Shown here: piece by piece, positions 1 to 6,372 of the stretch
How the letters are laid out: every line of letters starts with the position of its first letter
How positions within the stretch are numbered: the first letter of the stretch is position 1
Assembly (NCBI GenBank): GCA_016713735.1
Contig: JADJOP010000037.1
Coordinates: 1-64,000, forward strand
Length of the DNA: 64,000 nucleotides
Direction: 5' to 3'
Source of the DNA: Bryobacterales bacterium
GTDB lineage: Bacteria; Acidobacteriota; Terriglobia; Bryobacterales; Bryobacteraceae
Program-made: the position numbers and the translations under genes
Notes under the pieces: generated by a model
Told to the model about the DNA's origin: nothing
Database searches by the model: none
Seen by the model: the letters and a program-made list of their open reading frames with translations, nothing else

Positions 1-290
1 ATCTTGTACTGCGCCCGGATGTACTTCACCCCAGGCTCACTGCTCAAATCCAACACCATCGCATACGTTCCGCAGTAAAACTTCTGCGGAAAACTCAGCA
101 AAGGCTTGCTCCCCCAGCTCTCCCCGTCTTCCGAGCCATGGATGCTCACATCCAGACTCTCCTGCTCAATGATGCGCGTGATGCCCAGCGTCAGCAGCAA
201 AACCTGCCCGCTTGCAGCGGACACATCCAGCACTCCGGATTGACCATCCTCGTGCCGCAGACCATCTTCCAAGAGAAACGTTGGCAACAT
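1..290 (-). CDS. Partial conserved hypothetical protein (N-terminus only)
   Basis: This is a minus-strand reading frame that runs off the window at base 1; 96 codons are visible from an ATG at 288-290. The start follows a purine-rich GGAAGCAGG stretch and lies 42 bases after the stop of the aminotransferase gene, so the two are probably co-transcribed. The visible part begins MLPTFLLEDGLRHEDGQSG and alternates hydrophobic and polar residues, as in a beta-sandwich that would carry a discoidin-like or similar fold; there is no signal peptide and no motif I can name. I recognise it only as a probable acidobacterial hypothetical. The codon pattern (G-ending codons) matches the flanking minus-strand genes, which supports a real gene. 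Confidence 0.6.
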   Translation of the reverse strand, partial: MLPTFLLEDGLRHEDGQSGVLDVSAASGQVLLLTLGITRIIEQESLDVSIHGSEDGESWGSKPLLSFPQKFYCGTYAMVLDLSSEPGVKYIRAQYK

Positions 291-332
291 GACCACGACC
301 TGCTTCCAGCCGAATGCCACCGTCGGCGCAGC

Positions 333-1562
333 TTACGAACGCAGCTGCAACAACCGCCGTCCGGCTTCCTTCAGCGTCTCATACTTCTTACAGAAACAGA
401 AGCGGACTAACTGCGATCCGTGACGCGGATCTTCAAAAAAACTTGACCCCGGCACGCACGCCACCCCCGCCTTCTCCATCATGTGCAGCGCGAACCTCTG
501 ATCGTCATCAAATCCAAACTTTCCGATCCCCGCCATGATGTAATACGCCCCCGCCGGTACATACGGATCAAACCCCGCCTCGCGCAGCGCCCCCAACAAC
601 AGGTCCCGCCGCCCCACATAGTGCGAAGACAAATCCCCATAAAACGCCGCGTCCAGCCCCAACGCCATCACGCACGCCTGCTGCATCGGCGCCGGCGAAT
701 TCACCGTCAGAAAATCATGCACCTTGCGGATCGAGTCCGACAGATCCGGCGCCGCCACCACCCAGCCCACGCGCCACCCCGTCACCGAGAACGTCTTACT
801 CATGCTGTTCACCAGCACCGTCCGCTCACGCATCCCCTCCAGCGTCATCAGCGGCACATGCTCGGCCCCGTCATAGAGAATGTGCTCGTAGATCTCGTCC
901 GTGATGGCCAGCGTGTCGAACTCCCGGCACAACGCCGCAATCTGTTCCAGTTCCGCCCGTGTGAACACCTTCCCCGTCGGGTTATGCGGCGACGTCAGGA
1001 TGATCGCCTTCGTCTTCGCGCTAAACGCCGCCCGCAACTCACCCGGATCGAACGTCCAATCCGGCGCCCGCAGCTTCACCAGCTTCCGCGTCGCCCCGCA
1101 CAGCCACGTGTCCGGACCATAGTTCTCATAAAACGGCTCGAAGATGACGACCTCATCGCCCGCATTCGTCGTCGCCAGCAGCGACGCAATCATCCCCTCC
1201 GTCGACCCGCAACACACCGTGATCTCCGCATTCGGATCCAACTCCAGCCCGTACTCGCGCGCGTACTTCCCCGCAATCGCCGCGCGCAGTTGCGGCGTCC
1301 CCCACGTCACCGTGTATTGGTTATGATCCGCCGCAATCGCCGCCCGCGCCGCTTCTTTGATCTCCTCCGGCGCCGCAAAATCCGGAAACCCCTGCGCCAG
1401 GTTCACCGCCCCATACTGCATCGCAATCCGCGTCATCTCGCGAATCACGCTCTCGGTGAACTGCCGCGTCCGCTCGCTCCTGAACTTCGCCCTCACCACC
1501 GCCCGCTCAGCGGCCTGTACAGATGTGCGTTGCGGCGCGCCGGCGCCCAGGGTCGTCTCCAT
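333..1562 (-). CDS. PLP-dependent class I/II aminotransferase
   Basis: Transfers amino groups between an amino acid and a 2-oxo acid in the cytoplasm. The 409-residue protein has the full fold-type I signature: NPTG at residues 194-197, DEIY at 222-225 (cofactor contacts) and SMSKTFSVTGWRVGW with the Schiff-base lysine at 256. It resembles the methionine/kynurenine aminotransferase branch (AQGFPDF near residue 60), but the substrate cannot be fixed from sequence. Homologues usually begin close to residue 40, so the N-terminus looks extended; the ATG at 1562 is nevertheless supported by a -10-like TAGATT six bases upstream, consistent with a leaderless transcript. It is divergent from the methyltransferase at 1627 and leads the small unit that continues into the partial gene at 1-290. 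Confidence 0.9.
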   Translation of the reverse strand: METTLGAGAPQRTSVQAAERAVVRAKFRSERTRQFTESVIREMTRIAMQYGAVNLAQGFPDFAAPEEIKEAARAAIAADHNQYTVTWGTPQLRAAIAGKYAREYGLELDPNAEITVCCGSTEGMIASLLATTNAGDEVVIFEPFYENYGPDTWLCGATRKLVKLRAPDWTFDPGELRAAFSAKTKAIILTSPHNPTGKVFTRAELEQIAALCREFDTLAITDEIYEHILYDGAEHVPLMTLEGMRERTVLVNSMSKTFSVTGWRVGWVVAAPDLSDSIRKVHDFLTVNSPAPMQQACVMALGLDAAFYGDLSSHYVGRRDLLLGALREAGFDPYVPAGAYYIMAGIGKFGFDDDQRFALHMMEKAGVACVPGSSFFEDPRHGSQLVRFCFCKKYETLKEAGRRLLQLRS

Positions 1563-1568
1563 CGCTTG

Positions 1569-1574
1569 AATCTA
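1569..1574 (-). promoter_or_regulatory. -10-like TAGATT, probable leaderless promoter of the aminotransferase
   Basis: TAGATT on the minus strand ends six bases before the aminotransferase ATG, and no Shine-Dalgarno lies between. Transcription would start at or next to the start codon. This is an inference from spacing and sequence. Confidence 0.4.
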
Positions 1575-1614
1575 ACACGCCCCGCGCACATCACCGCCGC
1601 CCCGCCGCGTCCGC

Positions 1615-1620
1615 TATCCT
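1615..1620 (+). promoter_or_regulatory. -10-like TATCCT, probable leaderless promoter of the methyltransferase
   Basis: TATCCT ends six bases before the ATG at 1627; the intervening GCTCCC holds no ribosome-binding site. It mirrors the arrangement seen at the divergent aminotransferase gene. Confidence 0.35.
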
Positions 1621-1626
1621 GCTCCC

Positions 1627-2364
1627 ATGCCCCGCGCCGCCCTCGCGCTCCTCCTCACCCTCTCCGCCCTGCACGCCCAACCTCCCAATCCCGCCCCCGC
1701 CCCCGGAGCCGCCGCCCACGCCGCCTTCACCGCCTGGCAAAAACAACCCGCCCACCAATCCCTCTCCTGGGAAGCCGCCCTCGAGCAATACAAAACCAAA
1801 CTCCTCGCCACCGGCCTCTCCCCCGCCCAAGCCGAAAAGACCCTCTCCCTCATCGCCTCCTGGGACGAAGGCGCTTTCTACGATCCCGTCTACACCGCCG
1901 CCCAACCCAAACACCCCACCGCCCCCACGCCGCTTCTCATCGAAGCCGTCCGCAACCGCCCGCCCGGCCGCGCCCTCGACGTCGCCATGGGCCAAGGCCG
2001 CAACGCCCTCTACCTCGCCCGCCAAGGCTGGGACGTCACCGGCTTCGACACCTCCCGCGCCGGCATCGAACGGGCCCGCAAGGCGGCCACCGCCACCGGC
2101 CTCAAACTCCGCGCCCTGCTCTCCTCCGACGAAGAGTTCGACTTCGGCGCCTCCCAATGGGACCTCATCGCCATCCTCTACCCCATCGAGAAGCGATCCA
2201 TCCACCGCGTCCGCCAGGCCCTCAAACCCGGCGGCCTCATCGTCGTCGAATGCGGCCACAAAGAGGGCTCCAACGCGCCCTTCGAATACAGCACCGGCGA
2301 ACTACTCGAACTCTTCAAAGGCTTCCGCATCCTGAAATACGAGGACGCCGTCGCCCTCCACTAA
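1627..2364 (+). CDS. Exported or membrane-anchored class I SAM-dependent methyltransferase with a premature stop
   Basis: The 245-residue product starts with a short hydrophobic signal (about residues 4-17) followed by a proline/alanine-rich linker. A class I methyltransferase core follows: motif I RALDVAMGQGRNALYLA at 115-131 and an acidic residue (D141) after strand 2 for the SAM ribose. The target is unknown. Oddity: the frame stops with TAA at 2362-2364, yet fifteen further in-frame codons (2365-2409) read WAGKPLRMVKLIAQK and end at a TAG (2410-2412). These look like the normal final beta-strand of this family, so TAA probably replaced a GAA. The protein as encoded lacks its last strand. 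It is divergent from the aminotransferase. Confidence 0.75.
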   Translation: MPRAALALLLTLSALHAQPPNPAPAPGAAAHAAFTAWQKQPAHQSLSWEAALEQYKTKLLATGLSPAQAEKTLSLIASWDEGAFYDPVYTAAQPKHPTAPTPLLIEAVRNRPPGRALDVAMGQGRNALYLARQGWDVTGFDTSRAGIERARKAATATGLKLRALLSSDEEFDFGASQWDLIAILYPIEKRSIHRVRQALKPGGLIVVECGHKEGSNAPFEYSTGELLELFKGFRILKYEDAVALH

Positions 2365-2485
2365 TGGGCCGGCAAGCCCCTCCGCATGGTCAAGCTCATC
2401 GCTCAGAAGTAGCGCCTACCGCAGCGTCTTCGCATACTCCGCCATCTGCGTCACCATCGCTCCACGCTTCGGATCTCCCTCGACA

Positions 2486-2740
2486 CTACCCCTGCACCGC
2501 TCGCGCCCCCGCCGGCGCACCCCGCAACAACCCCTCCGTACTCAAATCCTCATCCACGTCCGGCCAGTGAATCCCATACCCCGCCCCGCTGATCGTCCAC
2601 CGCGAACGCTGCTCCGCCGTCGCCTCCAGCAATCGCGGATACCACACCAGCGGCACGATGATCGTGCGCCCGTCCATCAGGTCCACCCCCAGCGTGTCTT
2701 CGCTCACGTGCACGTCCCGCACGCGCTCGCCCGCCTGCAT
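2486..2740 (-). CDS. DUF2442-domain protein
   Basis: This 84-residue cytoplasmic protein has the DUF2442 pattern: an N-terminal strand (RVRDVHVSEDTLGVDL), a DGRTIIVPLVWYPRL core and GYGIHWPDVDEDLS near the C-terminus. DUF2442 proteins often sit beside DUF4160 partners in pairs suspected to be toxin-antitoxin-like. Here there is no DUF4160; the partner is the 54-residue YefM-like peptide whose stop lies three bases upstream, so the two are translated together. The biochemical function of the family is not established. Confidence 0.8.
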   Translation of the reverse strand: MQAGERVRDVHVSEDTLGVDLMDGRTIIVPLVWYPRLLEATAEQRSRWTISGAGYGIHWPDVDEDLSTEGLLRGAPAGARAVQG

Positions 2741-2743
2741 CCT

Positions 2744-2908
2744 TCAGCCCTCCTCCAACCCCAACCGCTCCACGACCTCCTCAATCCCCATCCCATCCTG
2801 CCGCTCCATCGCCGCCAGCAACCGCCGCCGCATCTCCTCCGATCGCAGCAGGTATGCCGTCTCATCCCCGCTCTCCTCCAACACGCCCCCATCAAGCTCC
2901 TCTGGCAT
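2744..2908 (-). CDS. 54-residue YefM/Phd C-terminus-like peptide (putative mini-antitoxin)
   Basis: This small frame of 54 codons plus stop has its ATG overlapping the stop of the lytic transglycosylase (TGATG at 2910-2906), and it ends three bases before the DUF2442 start. The peptide contains DETAYLLRSEEMRRRLLAAM (residues 15-34), which closely resembles the toxin-binding tail of YefM antitoxins (ETAYLLRS followed by a helix). The N-terminal DNA-binding half of YefM is absent. Known: the YefM tail alone makes most contact with its toxin YoeB. Inferred: this could be a stand-alone neutralising peptide or a recruited helix acting on DUF2442. No RelE/YoeB-type toxin is visible nearby. Confidence 0.65.
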   Translation of the reverse strand: MPEELDGGVLEESGDETAYLLRSEEMRRRLLAAMERQDGMGIEEVVERLGLEEG

Positions 2909-5100
2909 CACTCACCCCCCGCCGCCACCGGCCCGCCCCCATACAACCGCCGGTACACATCCGCATTCCGCAACACAATCTGGATATACTCCCGCGTCTC
3001 GGTGAACGGAATGCACTCAATAAACTCCGCCTGCTCCAAATCGTGCCCAAACCAATTCAACCACCGCACCGCCCGCGTCTTCCCCGCGTTGTAAGCCGCC
3101 AGCGCCGCCTCATACCGGTCATCCAACCCGCTCAATAGCCACCGCAAATAATAAGCCCCCATCCGCACATTGATCTCCGGCTGATACAACATCCCCACCG
3201 TGAACCGCCCCAGCTTCAACTTCCGGCTCAAATCCCGCCCCGTCCCCGGCAGAATCTGCGTCAACCCCACCGCCCGCGCCCGCGACACCGCCCGCGGATC
3301 AAACTCCGACTCCTGCCGGATCAGCGCCGCCAGCAGATTCGGATCAATCCCCCGCTCCGCCCCCTCCGTCTCCAACGCCGCGCGGTACGGCAGCGGAAAC
3401 GCCAGCTTCCAAAACGCCACCGGAGCCTCGCTCAACTCCCATCCCAAATACCCCGGCGCCAGCGCCTTGATCCCCCGCACCCCCGTCGCCGGCTGACCCC
3501 GCCGCGCCGCCATCTCCGCCAACTCCTTCGCCAGCGCCGCCCCCTTGCCGCCATTCTTCGCCCCAAACCGCAACTCCCCCTCGGCCCACTCGCTCAACCC
3601 CGCCTGCTCCAACAACCGCGCCCGCTCCACCCTTGCCCGCGTCGCCGCGTCCACCGCGAAATCCGGCTTCGTCCCGCCGCTCGCCGCCCGCCCCACACCC
3701 CGCACATACTGCGCCGTCACCGCCGCCGCCCGCGCCTGCTTCACCTTCGCCTCACCCAGCCGCGCCTCCGCCTGCACGCTGTAATACGTGTTCGGAAACC
3801 GCGCCACAATGCCTTCATAAAACGCCCGCGCCACCCCATACTCGCCCGCCTGCTCCCGCAACCGCCCCAGAAAGTACAACGCCGCCCCCGCCTTCGCCGA
3901 ACCGGGGAACCGCTCCACATGCTCCTCCAACCGCTTCGCCGCCCCCGCCCGCTGCGTCATGTACGCCTGCCACGTCACCTTCCAATCGCAATACGCCCCC
4001 CGCTCCTCCTGCGGGAATATCTGCGCGCACGCCCCATACAACGGCACAAACCGTTCCGGCTCGTTGCGGATCAAATGCGCATCCGCCAGCGACACCAGCG
4101 CCCGCATCGTGTACTCAGAGCCCTTGTGCCTCCCCCGCATCTCCTCCGCCACCGCCGCCGCGTCATCAAACGCCTCCAACCGCCGCAACCCTTGCACCAA
4201 GTAATACAACCGCTCCGCATCGGCCTCATCCGACCCCACCCGCAGCCCCCGCAAATACGTCACCGCCGCCTGGTTCTGATTGCTGAAATACCGCGCCACC
4301 CCAATCAACACCCGCGCCGTGTCCCCTTCCGGACCGCCCAACTCCGGAATCGCCTCCGTCAACTCCTGCACCGCCCGCGTCCCCGCCCCGCCGCTGATCA
4401 GCTTCCGCGCCCGCCCCAAAATATCCTGCCCCAACGGCGGCGGAAACCCGTTCCCCAACTGCACCCGCAACTGCGCCATCGCCGTCGCCGCCTCGCTGGC
4501 TTCGTTCGATAACGGATACTCAAAAAACACCCGCTGATACTGCAACGCCGCCGCCCCCAACTGCTGCGCCCCCCGCAGCGCCCCCCCCATCAGCACTCCG
4601 CCCGCCGGACCCGCAATCAACCCCACGTTCGGCTGCAGCGCCCGCACCGCCCCCTCCGCATCCCCCGCCCCCAACATCGCCCACGCCGCCGATTGCAGCG
4701 CCTGCCCATCCAGCGGCGACAACCCCGGCAACGCCACCACCTGCATCGCCCGCTCGGCCGCCTGCGCCGCATCCGCGCTCCGCAACGCCTGCGCCTCCAG
4801 GAACAACGCATAATCGGCCAAAGCCGGCACCGCCTTCCCCGCCTTCCGCGCCGCCTCCGCCGCTCCCGTCCCCACCGCCCCCGCAGCTGCCCCCTTAGCC
4901 ACCTGCACGTCGCCATACGCCAAAGCCAATTGCGCCAACCCGCCCTGTGAATCCCGCGCATGTGCGGCCGCAAACCGCGCCAGCGCCGCCCGGTTCGCCG
5001 CCGTCGGCTTCGCCTGATATGCCTTCGACAACGCCCCCACCGTCTGCCCCGCGCACGCGCCGGCCAGCAACAACAACACGATTCCCGCGCGGTACTTCAT
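2908..5100 (-). CDS. Soluble lytic murein transglycosylase with helical repeats
   Basis: Cleaves peptidoglycan glycan strands with formation of 1,6-anhydro ends in the periplasm. I chose the ATG at 5100 because it gives a clean signal peptide (MKYRAGIVLLLLAGACAG); the longer frame from 5184 would add 28 residues translated from a dispersed repeat. The 730-residue protein is alanine-rich and helical with tetratricopeptide-like repeats up to about residue 530, then an SLT domain: IRQESEFDP with the catalytic glutamate, AVGLTQILPGTG and AAYNAGKTRAV. Length and order fit the Slt70 family. Its stop overlaps the next start (TGATG), so the YefM-like peptide and DUF2442 genes are translationally coupled to it, an unexpected combination. 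Confidence 0.9.
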   Translation of the reverse strand: MKYRAGIVLLLLAGACAGQTVGALSKAYQAKPTAANRAALARFAAAHARDSQGGLAQLALAYGDVQVAKGAAAGAVGTGAAEAARKAGKAVPALADYALFLEAQALRSADAAQAAERAMQVVALPGLSPLDGQALQSAAWAMLGAGDAEGAVRALQPNVGLIAGPAGGVLMGGALRGAQQLGAAALQYQRVFFEYPLSNEASEAATAMAQLRVQLGNGFPPPLGQDILGRARKLISGGAGTRAVQELTEAIPELGGPEGDTARVLIGVARYFSNQNQAAVTYLRGLRVGSDEADAERLYYLVQGLRRLEAFDDAAAVAEEMRGRHKGSEYTMRALVSLADAHLIRNEPERFVPLYGACAQIFPQEERGAYCDWKVTWQAYMTQRAGAAKRLEEHVERFPGSAKAGAALYFLGRLREQAGEYGVARAFYEGIVARFPNTYYSVQAEARLGEAKVKQARAAAVTAQYVRGVGRAASGGTKPDFAVDAATRARVERARLLEQAGLSEWAEGELRFGAKNGGKGAALAKELAEMAARRGQPATGVRGIKALAPGYLGWELSEAPVAFWKLAFPLPYRAALETEGAERGIDPNLLAALIRQESEFDPRAVSRARAVGLTQILPGTGRDLSRKLKLGRFTVGMLYQPEINVRMGAYYLRWLLSGLDDRYEAALAAYNAGKTRAVRWLNWFGHDLEQAEFIECIPFTETREYIQIVLRNADVYRRLYGGGPVAAGGE

Positions 5101-5153
5101 CCTAGTCAAAACCACCTCGTTGGCCCCATGCCAGCCGATCATCCGTGCGCTCA

Positions 5154-5180
5154 ATCTGCGTTCATCTGCGTTCATCGGCG
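5154..5180. repeat. Three copies of a ten-base unit (atctgcgttc), dispersed-repeat type
   Basis: Bases 5154-5163 and 5164-5173 are identical (atctgcgttc) and 5174-5180 begins a third, altered copy (atcggcg). Translated on the minus strand it gives NADERR, a spurious peptide found in mis-called N-termini of many genomes. It lies between the transglycosylase and the GAF-like gene. It resembles short dispersed intergenic repeats known from several phyla; its origin is not known to me. Confidence 0.6.
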
Positions 5181-5214
5181 GCAAAACACATTCTGCGCAT
5201 CCTCCAACAACCGC

Positions 5215-6372
5215 TCACACCAACGCCCCAGGATACCCCTCGCCCAGCAGCGACTCATCCTCATTGGCCAGCGTCTTCACAATCTCCGCATGAAAATAAT
5301 CGACCATCGACTCGCACGCCATCAGGTGCTGCTCGCGATACTCCTCGCGCCCCCGGTCAATCTCTTCCCGCAGCATCTCATACAAGTTCCGCCCCCGCCG
5401 CCCCTCCAACACCAGCGCCGACTTGTACAGCCGCATCTCCGCCACCCGCACCCGCGCAAACCGCTGCGCCCGCAAATGATGGTCCCGGTCCTCGGCCGGC
5501 ATCTGGCTCCACAACGGCCCCGCCTCCGCCTTCACCGCCACCGCCCTCTCGCCTAGCGCCCTCTCCCCCGCCGCCTCCTCCACCCGCACCGCCGCCAGCT
5601 GCGGCATCACCAACTGCGGCCCCCCCTGCCTCTCCTCGCGCGACTCCCGCCGGCTCTCCCACACCGCCCCGGCCAGCGTCGCCAGCAGTTCCAGTGCGTT
5701 TCCATCACACTCCCCACGCCCGCCCTCGGCATAGAGCACCCCCACCGCCTTGCCCCCCGCCATCACCGGATACAACTGCGCCCGCTTCCCCTCGCCCTCC
5801 CCAAACGCCGCCACCAGCGCCCCGCTCAACTCCTGCGACGCATACAGCGCCACCACCGGCTCGCCCCCCTCGCACGCCTCACGCATCGCCGGCGCATCCG
5901 TCAGCGGCATGTCCTCCAGCGTCGCCGCATACGGCGCACGGTCCAAATGCAGAAACCGCCCATGCAGCGTAAAGACCGCCGCCCGCGCCGCAAATCCAGC
6001 CGCCGCGTCATACAGCGCCCCGCTCCACTCTTCGTGATTCTCCGCCGCCCGCAGCCGCCGCGCGCACTCATTCAACCTCCCCGTCGCCGCCGCCGCCGCT
6101 CGCCCCCGCGCCCCTTCCGCCGCCGCTGCCACCTCGGCCGCCTTGGCCTCCTCCCACCTCCGCCGCTCCCCCGCAAACTCCGTGCGCACCTCCTCCAACC
6201 GCGCTCCCACCAGAGCCTCTAGCTCCGCCCCCGCCCCCTCCCGCAACATCTCCTCGGCCCGCGCCACACGCATCGACCACGCCGCTTCCAGCTCCTCGCG
6301 CAACCCCGCGCGCGCCGCCTCCAGTTGTTCTTCCCAACTCGCCCGCGTCTCGTTGTGCACAGTCGACATCAT
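5215..6372 (-). CDS. Coiled-coil/GAF-like protein, last gene of the xdhC-mocA-AsmA operon
   Basis: The 385-residue cytoplasmic protein begins at an ATG that overlaps the AsmA stop (TAATG at 6374-6370); the longer frame from 6855 lies inside AsmA and is spurious. An alanine/glutamate-rich coiled coil spans about residues 10-110, followed by a GAF-like alpha/beta region (AAVFTLHGRFLHL, AQLYPVMAGGKAVGVLYAE, LELLATLAGAVWE). It ends in a charged helical region with HLRAQRFARVRVAEMRLYK and YFHAEIVKTL, a C-terminal block I associate with acidobacterial GAF or response-regulator proteins. No catalytic domain is visible. A sensory or scaffolding role is an inference. Confidence 0.7.
   Translation of the reverse strand: MMSTVHNETRASWEEQLEAARAGLREELEAAWSMRVARAEEMLREGAGAELEALVGARLEEVRTEFAGERRRWEEAKAAEVAAAAEGARGRAAAAATGRLNECARRLRAAENHEEWSGALYDAAAGFAARAAVFTLHGRFLHLDRAPYAATLEDMPLTDAPAMREACEGGEPVVALYASQELSGALVAAFGEGEGKRAQLYPVMAGGKAVGVLYAEGGRGECDGNALELLATLAGAVWESRRESREERQGGPQLVMPQLAAVRVEEAAGERALGERAVAVKAEAGPLWSQMPAEDRDHHLRAQRFARVRVAEMRLYKSALVLEGRRGRNLYEMLREEIDRGREEYREQHLMACESMVDYFHAEIVKTLANEDESLLGEGYPGALV

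Noticed and set aside
483..2570. Open frame of 695 codons on the plus strand across the aminotransferase and methyltransferase genes
   Set aside because: Its product is arginine/proline/histidine low complexity, and it is antisense or out of frame to two genes with clear catalytic motifs; it is a by-product of high GC.
2486..2908. A YoeB/RelE-type toxin gene next to the YefM-like peptide
   Set aside because: Neither neighbour has the RelE fold signature; DUF2442 and a lytic transglycosylase flank it.
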